Shown here in pieces: positions 20,955 to 33,815 of a stretch of DNA of 64,000 nucleotides. Under the pieces are notes generated by a model. That model was given only the letters and a program-made list of their open reading frames with translations. It did no database searches and was not told the origin of the DNA. Source of the DNA: Euryodendron excelsum (Eukaryota; Streptophyta; Magnoliopsida; Ericales; Pentaphylacaceae); NCBI GenBank assembly GCA_033060915.1, contig CM065377.1, positions 80,903,775-80,967,774 of the forward strand. The letters are read 5' to 3'. Within the stretch, counting starts at the first letter, position 1, and each line of letters starts with the position of its first letter. A program made the position numbers and the translations under genes.

Positions 20955-23900
20955 TATATGGCAAAACCAGACCAAACAAAACAGAAACTACGGCCTATCC
21001 TCCTCAACAATTTTCTGCAGATCAGAGGGAAGGGGAAGGAACTAAACTGCACAAAACCAGAATTAGCCTTAGAAGCTAACCAATGAGCTGCTTCATTTGG
21101 TTGTCGATGGCACCAGGAGAAGGAACAAAGCTGGGATTCTTTCCAGTGGAAGATATCCAATAAGATAGACCTTATCTCCCAAGGCCAACTACCAACTGGC
21201 TGAGAGAAGCAAAGGATAATACTACCCGCATCACTCTCAAACACTGCCTTGGAAGCACCCATTGACACAGCCATGGAGCAAGCAACTCTAATAGCCCATG
21301 CTTCTGCTACAAGAGCTGACGAGACTCGGATCCTGAAATTGGTCCAACACACAGCTCCTTTCTCATCACGAGCTATCATCCCGTAAGCTGCTGCATTTCT
21401 AGAAGGACTAAAGGCCCCATCACAATTAAATTTCAAGAAATCACACGGAAGAGGAGACCATTTAAGAGTGGAGACTGTAGGACTAATACTAGGGCTCTTC
21501 TCTGCCTCACTATAAATGGCCCGGAGGGCGTCTGATAATGCTATCTTAGCTTTAAGGACAATGGCTCCAGAATTTAAGGGAGCACCATTAAAGATGAAAT
21601 CATTTCTCACTTTCCAAATAGCCCAACACAGATTTGCCACCAAAGCCCATCTGGACTGCTCCACCCTGCTTTCTCCAGCCACTAACAGCACTTCTTCAAG
21701 CCATTTCGCAGCTTTAGAGGTAGGGGAAAATTCTATATGGATAGATAAGGCACTTCCAAACCAGACTGCACGTGTCCAATCATACCTGAAGAGCAAGTGT
21801 TCAATCGATTCTATTTCCTTTTGACAAATGGAACAAACAGGATCTCGAGAGCATTTCCTTCTGTGCAGATTCTCTTTTGTAGCCACCGTATTCTTAATTA
21901 TCTTCCAAAACGCGGACTTTAGGAGACAAGGCAGGTGCCATATCTTCTTTCACAGCATGGCCAGGGGGATGAAAGAACACCCTGACTTTTGCTTCTTCTT
22001 TAAACACTTATCTTCATAGGCTACTTTATAACCAGACTTAACCTTATAAAAGCTAGATTGAGAATGATGCCAGACAATATTATCATCCTTACATTCCCAA
22101 GAGATAGGAATAGATGAAATAGCTTGCATCTCCTTCACCGAAAAAAGATGGCTTAACATATTAGAGTTCCACTTCTTATCATGAGCATTTATAAGATCAC
22201 TAACTCTTGAGACAGTGCAATCAGGAGGTCTAACTGAGTTGATCTTGAAGTCTCTCAAAGAATGAACCCAAGGATCTACCCAAATATTGATATTCCTTCT
22301 TGAGACTACATCCCACCGCGCGCCTTTCATAATTAGATCTCGGCCCTGAATCAGGCTCGACCAAATCCAAGAAGCAAACCCTCCTTTCTTGGCTTTCATT
22401 GGCGAGGCATTCAAAACTCGTGCTCAAAGCTGCAGAGGGTTAGAAAGAAGCCTCCAATATTGCTTACCGACAAGGCTAAGTTAAAGATCTCCATATCCCT
22501 GAACCCCATACCACCTAGCCCCTTTGGAGCTGTAAGAGAGTCCCAATCGCACCAATGGATCTTCCCTTCATCCCTTCCGCTCCACCAAAACCACCAGGAG
22601 ACCGCATCAATACTTTGGCATAGAGAGGCTGGAAGCTTGAAACACATCATGGGATAGGTAGGAACTGCCTGAGCGACAGATTTGATTAAAACTTCTTTCC
22701 TGGCTGGAGATAAAAGCTTTTCTTTCCAACCTTGCACTTTCCCCAGAACCTTATCTCTAAGAAAGGCCCGGGCCTTCTTTTTTGACCTTCCCCACAGAGA
22801 AGGAGACCCCAAATATTTAGCAGAGCAATAGATCACTTGCATTCCCAAATCTACAATAATGGAGTCCTTCACTGCTTCTGCAGCGTTAGCTGAGAAGGCA
22901 ATTAAGGATTTCTAAGGGTTAAAGGATTGACTTTACGCATCACTGAAATTTTGAAGAACTCTCATAAGGTTATTGCAATCTTGAGAACTGGCCTTAGTAA
23001 AAATCAGCAAGTTGTCTGCAAATAGGAGATGGGACACTGTGGGGCAACTTCTCTTAATCTTAATCCCCGATATCAAACCATCTCTACACGCTTTAGAGAG
23101 AGTTATCGAAAGAATATCTGCAACCAAGATGAAAAGATAAGAAGACAGGGGGTTGCCCTACCTTAAGCCACGATATGGATTGACCTCGCAAATACTCCCT
23201 CCATTAACCATCACAGTGTACCTAACAGTTGAAACACAATGCATCACCCAAGTAATCCACATATCGCAAAAGCCAAACTCACGCATAGCAGCCTCAAGAA
23301 AATCCCAGCAGACTCGGTCATAAGCCTTGTTTATATCCAGCTTTATGGCCATAAAGGCATTGTCACCTTTTTTCTTATGCTTGAGAAAGTGAAACATTTC
23401 ATGGGTAACAAAAATATTGTCTTGAATCTGTCTATCTGGGACGAAGGCAAACTGGTTTTATGAGATGATAGATCCCATAAAGGGCTTTAAGCGGTTGGCT
23501 AAGACTTTTACAATGATCTTATAGCTGAAGTTTGCAAAGGCTAATGGGCCGATATTGGGAAATAGTTTTCGGGTGCTGCATTTTAGGGATAAGAATGATA
23601 TTTGTGTGATTAAGCTCCTTCAAGAGAAAACCGCTTCTGAAAAGGCTATATATTGATTCGTAAAGACTAGCCTGAATAGTATTCCAATACTTCTAATAGA
23701 AAATTCTCGGATATCTGTCAGACCCTGGAGCTTTGAAAGGGCCTAATTGAAAAACTGCATCTTTTATTTCCTCAAGTGATGTAGGGCTGGTGCGCTAGCT
23801 ATTCATAGAATCAGTGACTTCTGCCTCCACACAATTTAGGATACAATGAATGTCCCTTTGGTCTAGAGCACTAAACAGGTTTTGAAAGTACAAAGAAATC

Positions 23901-25077
23901 AAACCACTGATCCGTGAAGGCTCTGCTTGCTATATCCCAGTGTTGTCTTTTAATCTAGCAATGTGATTCTTTGCCTCATTTGGACAGTTGTCAGGTGAAA
24001 AAATCTAGTATTTCGATCGCCAAACCTCAACCATTTAACTTTAGATAGCTGATGCCAGAACAGGGCCTCCTTTTACCAAAGCTTCTCCAAACCTGCAATT
24101 AGGGATTTCTCCTCTTCCCTTGAAACTGAGGTGTAAGGCACAGTTTGAATCTCAGTTATTCTATACTTAGCCTTCCCGATTTGCTCATTTAAAGAGAAAA
24201 ACTTTAAGGAATGCCATTTCTTTAGGCTGACCCTGCATTCTTTAAGCTTCTTTACAAACTTATACATGGTTGACTCTTCGCAGTTAAACTCCCAGCAAGA
24301 ATCTATAACCTCTCCGCATTCTTTCTCAGTAGTCCACATAGATTCAAACTGAAAGGGTCTCTTCGGTTTTTCCATAGGGAAGTCAGTATTTAGCATTATA
24401 GGGCTATGATCTGACCCAATAGCTATCTCATTGAACACCATGGCCTGAGGAAATAATTCTCTCCAAGCAGCATTAGCTCCAGCTTTATCAATTCTCTCCA
24501 TAATCACCTTCTTATCTGCTCTTTTATTGAGCCAGGTAAATGGCTGCCCTATGAATTCCAACTCCAGAAGACCACAGTGGGAAAACATACACTGGAAGGC
24601 CATGATCCTCCCATGCTTAGGGATATTACCACCTGACTTTTCACAAGCGATAGCTACATCATTAAAATCCCCTAACACTACCCAAGGAAATGCTTCAGAA
24701 TTGGCAATGCTTCTCAGAGAATCTTACACTAGCCTTTTCCCTTTCACTTAAGGATTTCCATATAGGAATGAGATAGCCCATATCGACCCTGATTTACTCT
24801 GGATGTGGCCATGGATAAGGTTGGAGTTCATACTTTCAATAGATAATTGCACATCCTTTTTCCACCAAATAGCTAAACAGCCGGACAGCCCAACGGGGTC
24901 AACATAGCGCCCATGGTCAAATTGCAGGTCACGCCGCAACATATCAACTTTATTCCTTTTATTCTTTGTCTCCATGAGAAAAACTATGGAGGGACTATGA
25001 GTTCTTAAAGACTCTCGCAAGGAGAGAACTGTCAAGGGTCACCCAACACCTTGACAGTTCCAAGATAAGACTAACAT
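20955..25077 (-). pseudogene. LINE ORF2: endonuclease, reverse transcriptase, RNase H (broken)
   Basis: ATG at 25077 begins MLVLSWNCQGVG, the classic endonuclease start, followed at once by an in-frame TGA (25041-25039). The rest of the endonuclease appears at 25035-24748 (IVFLMETK, CLAIWW) and 24678-24073 (LGDFND, FTWLNKR, GSDHSPI). Reverse transcriptase survives in pieces, with AIKLDINKAYDRVCWDFL (23397-23158) and the catalytic box as FADN (23127-22933), the second Asp changed to Asn. The zinc-binding C-terminal region and an RNase H domain with CDGA, EAWAI and ESDA motifs occupy 22414-20955. The last frame runs into the poly(A) tail without its own stop. It cannot make an active enzyme. 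Confidence 0.9.
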
Positions 25078-26126
25078 GGAGGTTGTGACTGTTCCGGGAC
25101 AGCCACCACCGCCACCTCCAAGTTGTTATCTTCATTAGAGTAAGGGAAAGTGCTTGGAACGAATTCCACGTCCAAGTATAGTTCTACCTGGATTTGAGAA
25201 AGATTGCAGGCTTTGTCTGAATAGGTATTATGGACTGAGACTTCTACCAGATTATCAGATTTTACTATACTGATCACCTTCGTATTCTTCTTTTTTTCGA
25301 TATTTATTGTTCTCATGTTCGGAAGCATGACCTGATGTTCATTTTGGCTGCCTTCCTTGGGCAACTTTATTATCTCCTCGGTACGTTTCGCCAAACCTGG
25401 GCTTTCCTCACTCCTTGTTACAGTAATGCCCTCCCCTGTCTTGAAACATATGGTGCGAGGAGAGTTCGAGTCAAGAGTTGTCCTCTTTCTTTTTAAGGTC
25501 AGAAGCCTATTAAACACTACAGCGAGACTAACTTCAGCTATAAGTGGCTGATCTTGGGCCTTTCCACTCGAAGCTGGGATGGCTAGTCTTGTCATGTCCA
25601 AGGAGTTTTAGGTTTCCTCAACCTGGTCCGCCTTTTTTTCAAACTTCTAAGAATAGTGGTCTAGGGATACAAGTTGGGACTTCTTTTCCTAGGCTATCTG
25701 GGGGCTCTTTCACAAAATATATTAAGGAATTCTTTTGAGGGGCCACTTCTACTCTCCATTTGGTTGAAACCCTAGAAGCTTCGAAAATTTCCAGATCTGC
25801 TTTGTCAGTCCTACCAGGAATTTGTTGGTTATGGCGCATTGTGCATCCGTATGTACCACCTATGCTTTGTGTAGTATACATCATCTGGTCCGCATGTTGG
25901 TATGTCTGTGATGGTGCCTTCCTATTAGGACACGTGTCAAAAACGATAGGCCTTGCTTCCCCACTACTCCACGAATCTCTTACATCTGCAACCACCTTCT
26001 CGCAAGTATCTCTGGTCGGTGCTTGTAATCGATGCGCCACCGGTTCCTTGTGCTCCGCCGTCATTCTGAAATTTCCCTTGGATAACCACGGAAGGATTTC
26101 TTCCTTCTCTTGATTGGAGAACCATG
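25071..26126 (-). pseudogene. LINE ORF1 remnant (RNA-binding gag-like protein), truncated
   Basis: Two open stretches in different frames (26126-25639 and 25601-25071) precede ORF2. The second ends at TAG 25073-25071, overlapping the ORF2 start as ATGTTAG, an arrangement fitting a two-ORF plant LINE. The first contains EILPWLSKGNF, reminiscent of the PWL motif that follows the zinc knuckle in plant L1 ORF1. The zinc knuckle itself is missing, consistent with 5' truncation. Assignment rests mainly on position. Confidence 0.6.
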
Positions 26127-26223
26127 TGCTTTTGTCTACTGAATGAAATTTACTGGATTGGCACATGATCAACTGCCCAGTGATGGGCATCTTGCCCGCA
26201 AAGGGTCACAACTACAAGCCTAA

Positions 26224-26387
26224 TATTGTGTTTGAATTAAGAATTTGGTGATGAAAAAGAAAAAAAAAAAGAAAAAGGTAAGAGAAAAAGAACAAAAATT
26301 TCCCTTCATTTTGTTTTCTTTTCTTTTTTTTCACATTTTTATTTTTCTTCGATTTTCTTTAGATTAATCTGGATTTCAAACACAGTC
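26224..26387. mobile_element. Small Tourist-like MITE next to the LINE
   Basis: Ends share the inverted core TGTGTTTGAA (left from 26227; right complement ending 26384). The element is flanked by TAA (26221-26223 and 26388-26390), or CTAA if one more base is counted. The interior is purine runs then pyrimidine runs (A/G-rich then T/C-rich), so the whole folds back on itself. It is noncoding, about 164 bp. Confidence 0.55.
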
Positions 26388-26390
26388 TAA

Positions 26391-29350
26391 GGGTTCGATG
26401 GTACCATTGTCTATATATAAACACTCTCTAGATATGCTATTTGCAGTAGAGAAAGTTAGTTTAGAGGTTGGGCTCCTCTGTTACACCTTCAATGGCAATG
26501 CTAACATTCATGCATATAATTCGACGCACTATGCATCATGCCAGAACAAACAAATGCCAGGGTGCTAGCAGGTACTGCATATATGCAGGATGGTCTGTCC
26601 TATTTCTTGAAATGTTTTGGTCCCAATGAACTTAAATCCCAGACCCCATTTTAGGCAAGTCTAGTACATTCATTGCATTCTACAAGAAAGATCAGAGGAA
26701 AATAATTTAAACACCGACAATTAGTAGGCAGGGACTTTGGGGATATACCATGAAAATGATGATATAATCCATACCTTGGCAAGCGTTTGCTATATATATA
26801 TATATATATGTCTTCCCTATTGGATTAATTATATAAAACCATCCAACCTTTAATAAGACCGACTTAAATTTTATTTGTGAAAGCATACAGTATTTCGACT
26901 AGCTAGGAACAACGAAAAGCTATTGCCCGTATGATTGGTACATCTCATTCTGCTGGTGGGTGAATTCATGACTAGACAGACAGGAAGTTTTGCAAATGAT
27001 ACATTAACTAGACAGCTCTATTGCTATAGCATCGATTCTTACCAACTAAATAATAGATATGGGACTGAAATCTATCTTAATGGTTAGGTTAAGGACAAGA
27101 CATCCCTACCTCTTTCTTAGGCATGAAAACCCAAGAACACCATCAGCCTTTCATCCCTATGACGGCTAAACCTCTTGTTAATTGTCTTCTCAATTGGCAA
27201 TCACATCATAAGTGTACATAAATGTGACTAATATTGTTAGTAGATGGATTGGCTCTTGTACCACATTGGAAATTATATCCGGATGCGTAGTTACTAATAT
27301 TTGTATAGTTTTTACCATACCATATGGTTCTTTCATTTTTCGTTAAAAGAAGAAGAAGAAGATACTAGGCTGAGGGACTTCACTACCCACCAAAAGAACT
27401 AGACATATCAAACACAAAAGACTTATCTACAAAGGTTTTTAACTGAGTTATGACATACAACCGTCTCTATTTTCAATCTCTCGTGTAATTGTTTAATAAT
27501 AAAATATACATACGTATGTGTATATATAGACAATGTTATAGTATCTGTACATTTTCACTGTTAGCAACTAGATGCCAAAATTTTAATACAACCACCACAA
27601 GCTCTGTCCAAATGGTGATCACAATCATTAATTACATAGATTAGTAAAAGAACTAAACTAAACTACAAGCATCCTTCCAAAAACAGTTCAGAAAGACCTT
27701 GACCTTGCATTGTTCTCCTTATCCAAACATGGGAACTCATCTTGTTTTGTTTCTAGTGTTTACACTCACTTTTAAGTCACGATCGTTGTCTGGGATCCAA
27801 GGCAACCTCCGTTGAGAGCTGCTTAATTTGATGGTGTCTTCAATATTGAAATTTAACTATTTTGCGCTGGTGGGAGGGCAGTCTTTGTCAATTCCATCAA
27901 AGAGAAAGCTCCAAGCTGTTCATTTCACTAGATCGTTGTCATTGCCCATGTCACTTGACAGTATGTCTTATTTGCATGAGCCAAATGGGAAAAAACAACC
28001 CATCAGCGTTGTATTAGCGTTTTGCAGTTAGATCTTCATGCTGTTTGTCGGCCTTTTTCTCAGTTGGGTTAATTTGCACCATTGATGATGTCGATGCTGC
28101 TCTGCACTTTTGCATATATACCCTTCTCTTAAATTTTGTGTTACTGTGAATTTCAGTTTCATAAAGTTGATCTTAACAACGTTGCAAGACTGTTATGAGA
28201 TTACTGCAACCAATACAAGAGCGAATACAGAAAGTGATGATTGATATGATTTTACCTACATTTCCTTCATTAATCTCCATAATTAGGGAAGAGTCATCCG
28301 CTCTATCCATGACAAAGTTGAGCAAATATCTCTAATAGAGAATTGACATGATAGGAAACCACGGAAGAACAAACAAAGGAGAAGGGCCAGTTCCAATATT
28401 ATACAGTAACACTAATCAACATTTAATCATCAATGACGAAAACCTAACCTGTTGCTTGTAACCAGCTGATGTGATTGCCAAGTAGAATATGTCGACAATT
28501 TTTAATATCATGTTAAGACACCACGATTTGTCATTTCTACACTGGTCCAAAGTAGCATGGAACACTGTGATTGATCCAAATACTTGTGTTGCTTAGATAC
28601 ATTGAATCAATGACGTTTAATTATCAGAGGTGATTTAACTGAACCATTTTTTTTGGCTTTTTTTTTTAACAAGAAATAATACTCGACGAAGGACTATTGG
28701 AGGATTGGTTGTATTGATCAGTTGGGTTGTCATTCATGATTTGAAATCGCCAAAAATATAACTCTCTCCAAGCCATCCTTTCACATGATCAAGGCATTCG
28801 CAAGTCCGAATTACTACAAATCTTCTATATGAGACTAATTGCGGAAAGTTGGTCTCTAAAATCTTAAAAGTAAATTTAGTCAGCTATGCCTTATCTAGGT
28901 GTGGACATGGCCAAGGATTGCACTACGATCCCAAGGCTGTTAATGATGTTTAACAATACATCAACTCGGCATCCATGACACTGCATGACGACCTTCTATG
29001 ATATTAGAATAATAAGAGTCAAATAATTAAATTAAAACAAACATGAAACATCAATGAATTTTTTTTAAGTCTGGTGTCTCTCTCTCAATGTCATCTGCAA
29101 GATTGAAAATGTCTCCCTTAGTTCTGCCTTGTTAATCCCAAAATGTTTGGGACATGATAATTAATGTTAGTATTATCTAACTAACCTAAGCTGCATGTGA
29201 ACTCATTATTAATTGGGCCCAATCTTGCGAAGAAATTGTCTTTTCTCTGGACAAGCCTTAGTACAATGGAACAACCTATTACTTTTGACAAGATCCACTG
29301 CCGAAAGTTTATAGAATACAGGTTCACCACACCCCATATAGCACACGGAT

Positions 29351-29420
<70 letters not shown>

Positions 29421-30314
29421 GTAGAAAATCACTGAGGAAAGCCAAACGGGTATTACCTTACTGGATAACAAGTGTCATTATCTCCACGTCACCTCCTAAC
29501 TTAATAGTCCTTAGGATGATTTTACTTTGATGGGACTCGATCAATCTTAATTAAGACGCCCCAGAAGTAAATTAGCTGCTTGATGTTATTTTCAATCAAT
29601 TATTGGACCCCTTGGCCTCTGCAAAATCTAGATTTCTTGCCGACTTTGTGATTTGAGCAGTGATTTGAGCATTTCTTCCATTACTCTATTTGAGGTCTAA
29701 ATCATTTTTGATGTTAACTAAAAATTCTCTTGTCATGTCAATATATGCAAACGAACAAGAAAGTGTGTTATGATTCTCATACAGAGAAAAGATAGTTATT
29801 TATTTATTGTCTGTTGGATTAATATTAGATTAGTATTAGTTAGTGATGTTAGCTTAGTAAGTTATTTCTTTCGTGACAAACTAGTGGCATCAATCCTAGA
29901 GGAGAAAGGAGGCTTGGCAGGAAGAGAGTTGTACACCATGAAAGAAGAAAGGATGTCAACCTTATAAACCTACCATGCAATGAAGAGCAAAGAAATCCAA
30001 AAGTTTAATGGTAAAATTATCAGAGGAGAGAGACTTTTGAATCTTTTCATCGATCACTTGTACTGCTTTCACAGCCCTAGCCTGTACATACATCAGTGAA
30101 ATAAAATAAGATACGTTCAAACTGAACTGTCAAAAAGGGAGGAGAAAACAAAAACTACCAAACAAAGCATAGGTAAGCCAGAGACAAGGCATTTATAGAG
30201 AGCGAGGCTGAAGGCGTTGAAGATTTTGGAACCCCTGCATCACAAAGTTGTCTTCTTCCTTCTTTTTTTTTTTTGTTTTTTTTTTTTTCAGTTCTTGACT
30301 TAAATCTATATATA
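26391..30314. other. Intergenic DNA between the LINE and CYP78A
   Basis: No gene is recognised. A (TA)n run lies near 26790-26808. A frame at 27831-28031 could encode 66 residues (MVSSILKFNYFALVGG...) but resembles nothing I know. A long CT array is listed separately. T-rich tracts at 30263-30290 lie just beyond the CYP78A stop and may be part of its 3' UTR on the minus strand. Confidence 0.5.
29353..29418. repeat. (CT)n microsatellite, 66 bp
   Basis: Thirty-three uninterrupted CT units. It is the second longest dinucleotide array in the window. Confidence 0.95.
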
Positions 30315-32013
30315 CTACGCTTGCTGCACACGCCTAGCGTGCGCGCTAACGGTCAGTGGGTTCGCCATCTCACACGACAGCCTAAGCACCTCGGACAGGT
30401 CAACGCTAGTCTGATCCGAGGGCCGCCATTCGAACTCGTGCAAAAGCGAGGCCACCCAAAAGGTCACAGTGGTCAAGCCCAGGGTCTTACCGGGACATGT
30501 CCGCCTCCCGGACCCGAACGGTGCGAGCCTCAGGTCCGACCCCAACACGGAGAAGTCAGCCTGATCAGCCTCTGAACTCACGAACCTATCTGGCTTGAAT
30601 GCAAGTGGGTCCGACCACACATCTGGGTCCCGCATGATGGCCCACATGTCCACCATTGCCGTCGTCCCCATCGGCACGTGATGTCCATCAACGGTCGTGT
30701 CCGTGATCGCCAGCCTCGACCACGACAGTAGTGGGCCCGGCGGGTGTAACCTCAACACCTCCTTGACCACCGCCGGAAGATACACCATCTCCGCTATATC
30801 ACACTCCGCAACAGCACGTGACCGTCCCACCACTCTGTCCAGCTCACCGTGGACCCTTGACTGAACATCAGGAAGGAGCACCATCCGCGCTAGTATCCAC
30901 TCGATTAAAACCGCCACGGTATCAGTCCCTCTGAATATCATTTCCTGTAAACCCAAAATAAAACTTCTTTTAGTATAGCGACATGCACCTACAAAATATG
31001 GCCGATAATATATATATATATATATATGTATGCTTGCTTACCCATAGGACGGCAATCATATCGGAGTCTGAAAGTTTATCGGGTCCTTGAAGAGAAAGTA
31101 AAACGTCAACGAAATCACGGTTTAGCTGGCCGAGCTGAACTCGGTGCTCTGCGATGATTCGGGTGACGAACCGGTTCACTTTGGGGACGAGTTTGGAGCA
31201 CCGGAACCGGATTTTTTGTGGGTCGAAGTCCGCTAACCAAGGAAGGTGGTCGGACCAGTTGAGTGTGCCTAGAAGTTCGTAGCCTTCGTCAACTAGCTTC
31301 CTCAGCTCTTCGGTCTCCGGGTTGTAGGAATCGAGCCCGTATTTGCTTCCGAAAACAGAGCACATCATGTTGTTGAGGGAAGCTCGTTTGAGTGCTTCGC
31401 GGACATGGATGTCTCCAGTGCGCGCGCCGAACAGTGCCACTAACTGATGAGCGATCTCGAACCTTTGTGCCTCGGAGGCTTTGATTTGCTTTGGACAGAA
31501 GAGATGAGTGGCTGAGATTCTGCGAAGGGTTCGCCAGTAAATTCCGTAGGGAGCAAAGCCAATAGCTCTGTTGAACATAAGACTGTAAGCTGACTCTTTC
31601 AACGGACGATCCGCAAACACCGAACTGTTCAGAATCTCTTTCGCTACGTCCGGATTGCACGTAACTATCACTCTGGTCTCGCCGAGGCTGAAAGCCATGA
31701 GACGCTTGGCATCGCATGCGTCGGCCATGGCTGCAATCCGGTGGTGCGCGAGACCAGCCATGAGGTTCATGCTCCCTATCACAGGGACACCTCTTGGACC
31801 TGGTATAGGCTTACCCATAAACCTAAATTTCAAACCTTTTCTCAACCTGAACTTGCCCCAAGCAGGACCACCAGGGTAAGCCCAGTAAATCAAGCTCAAG
31901 ACTAGCCAAACCAAAGCAGTCATAAAGGGAAACCATATGGTGTTTACTGAAGTGAAAGCTTTGCATTTTGAAGCTATAGCGAAAGCCCAGAGGCTTTCTA
32001 TTTCTGTTCCCAT
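30315..32013 (-). CDS. CYP78A: CYP78A-family cytochrome P450 monooxygenase
   Basis: Two exons (32013-31042 and 30944-30315) separated by a 97-bp GT-AG intron encode 533 residues, the usual CYP78A length and intron position (after VLW, before EMIFRGTDT). An N-terminal membrane helix (about 27-47) is followed by a hinge KPIPGPRG. The I-helix oxygen-binding motif is FRGTDT (328-333), the K-helix is KEVLR with Glu386 and Arg389, and FKPDRF and the heme loop FGSGRRTCPG follow, with Cys474 as thiolate ligand. SLGETRVIVTCNPDVAKEIL and DLRLAPFGSGRR place it near CYP78A6/A9 rather than CYP78A5, judged from memory. CYP78A enzymes control organ and seed size through an unidentified mobile product. The ATG at 32013 is chosen because no in-frame ATG lies upstream in the leader. 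All key residues are present, so it looks functional. Confidence 0.95.
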
Positions 32014-32114
32014 TGTGGGTCTTTGAGATTGTAAGCTCTCACCCTCTCTCTCTCTCCACAGAAAAAACACAAGCTAGCTGTTGCTTTTGGAACTAAAACG
32101 AAGAGCTTGGTTGG

Positions 32115-32122
32115 TTTATATA
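32115..32122 (-). promoter_or_regulatory. TATA box of the CYP78A gene
   Basis: On the minus strand CTATATAAACC lies 102-109 bases upstream of the ATG at 32013. It predicts a leader of about 70-75 bases, which contains a short GA-rich stretch. Confidence 0.65.
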
Positions 32123-32130
32123 GGGAGCGA

Positions 32131-33291
32131 GAGCCAAAAAGAAAAATAAAATAACCGTTATACCTTGACACAGGGCCGTATAACTAAAAATATATTCATT
32201 TTGTGTATAATTCTGTATATGTATGTAGATTAATATTATGAAATTAAGTGGGAAATTTGAGCTGCGCCGCCATGAATGCATGACGAAAGTGGGAAAGCAA
32301 ACACCTTGGAGCGCGTGAGAAGCACGCTCCAATTGCGAGAGATTGCGTGCTTACTCATAAATTGGAGATTAAACATTAGTGCTTTATTTTTCCAAAAACA
32401 AGAACAACAAAAAACAGTAGTGCTTTATTAACTCCGGGTCCCGCATGCTGAAATAGTTTTGTTCGGGTCACGATCTATGAGATCATATGTAATGTCAGCA
32501 CTATTTGTCGTGTGGCCTCCATGGATCTCTCAATTTAGGATATTGATCTCTCAAACGAAGAGCTCGTTGATCGTAATATTTTAAAAATTCGACCGTTCAG
32601 TTAATTAAAAAAGGTGTCGAGATAATTCAATAGTTATTTGATCGTGACGTTATAATTATATTATTAATTAATTTATTAATATTAATAAATAGTATCTTAT
32701 TTTTTTATACTAGTTTTAATATTTAAAATATAAAATTTTGTTTTAAAATATTAAACCGGATGATTTAATATCGGTTTAATTGACTGAATCGCTGTTCAAC
32801 CGTGATTTTGACTGAATTTGACCAAATTTAATTAGATTTTAATTAAAACGGATTTAGAAGGTTGACTGGATCGTTTTTTAACTGATGATGATTCAATCGG
32901 TTGAACCAACCGATCCGATCCAAATTTTAAAACACCGGTTGATTGAATGGATTAGGTCCTTGTTCAATTTGTTGAAACATTTTTTTTGTCAAGTTGACTT
33001 AGGTAACTTGGAGGAACCTCATAAGAATTTGGAAATGATCTGGCTAAAATATTGATACATCATAATGCTAGTTTTTAGATGCTGAACAAAAATAAAATGC
33101 TAACATGAAACGTACTTGATTGACAATTATTGCTTGACGCTGTCATCTTAATTAAGTGATGGATTCTAAATAAGAAGACAGAATCAAGCAGCAAATACTC
33201 ACAGAGACACATGAAACTTGCGTTCCACTTGTAGAAGAATTAGAAGAATTTTAATGCAGAAGAATTAGCGATGGTCGAAGCATTACGGGTA
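32131..33291. other. Intergenic, with a decayed repeat at about 32730-32960
   Basis: No gene is seen. From about 32730 to 32960 there are many variants of GGTTTAAT, GACTGAATCG, CGGTTGAACC and CCGATCCGATCC, the same vocabulary as at 1921-2835 and 53465-53800. This indicates another copy of that dispersed repeat. The first few hundred bases are the CYP78A promoter region. Confidence 0.4.
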
Positions 33292-33815
33292 GAGCAAATA
33301 TTCAGTATCATGGTGGTACCACGTTATCAGGATGATTTGATATCACAAGTTAAGAAAATTATACTAAAATATAATTATTATTCTTATCACCTAGAATTAA
33401 AAAGTTAGTTAAAATATTTTATCTGTACTATCTCACTAACTATTATAACATCTTATTACAATATATTTATATAAGTGTATATCATTAGTTTGTGATACCA
33501 CATTAACAATGATGACGTGATATCATCGTTGTATTGAATATTTTTTCGGAGCGAGTAAATATTAGGTATAACGGTGATGTTATATTATCAAGTTGATATA
33601 GTATCACAAGTCAATAGAATCATACTAAAATACGATTATTATCCTTATCACTTAGAATTAAAGAGTTAGTTAAAATATTTTATCCGCACTAACCCACTAA
33701 TTGATATAATATTTAATCACAATATACTGATGTGAGTGTATATTATTGACTTGTGATATCATATTAATAATAATAACGTGGTATTACCGTTGCATTAAAT
33801 ATTTTTTTCATTAGA
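33292..33815. repeat. Tandem pair of a ~257-260-bp palindromic (MITE-like) unit
   Basis: The unit starting GAGCAAATATTCAGTATCATGG at 33292 recurs at about 33549 (GAGCGAGTAAATATTAGGTATAACGG) with long matching blocks such as ACTAAAATA, TTAGTTAAAATATTTTATC and GTGATATCAT. A third start (GAGCAATAAATATT) appears near 33816. Within each unit the left end and the complement of the right end match over about 50 bases, including TATCACAAGT near the inner limit. Each unit is therefore itself an inverted-repeat element. The two copies have diverged, so the duplication is old. Confidence 0.65.

Larger units (their letters stand above)
20942..26126 (-). mobile_element. 5'-truncated L1-type LINE, inactive
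   Basis: The element lies on the minus strand, with its poly(A) tail seen as the T run just after 20942 and its 5' end near 26126. Candidate target duplications flank it: tgcttttgtctctg (20928-20941) and tgcttttgtctactg (26127-26141), identical apart from one inserted base. Order on the minus strand is ORF1 remnant, endonuclease, reverse transcriptase, zinc-binding region, RNase H and poly(A), the structure of plant L1 elements. Many stops and frameshifts show it is dead. About 60 bases beyond 26127 stay open in the ORF1 frame and might still belong to the element, which is the main doubt about the 5' border. Confidence 0.85.

Noticed and set aside
20942..26126. An active or domesticated reverse transcriptase gene
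   Set aside because: It has multiple stops and frame breaks, FADN in place of FADD, and a nonsense codon at the start of the endonuclease.
27831..28031. A 66-codon frame MVSSILKFNYFALVGG... as a gene
   Set aside because: No recognisable family, no partner exons and no promoter features. It could be a fragment but cannot be supported.
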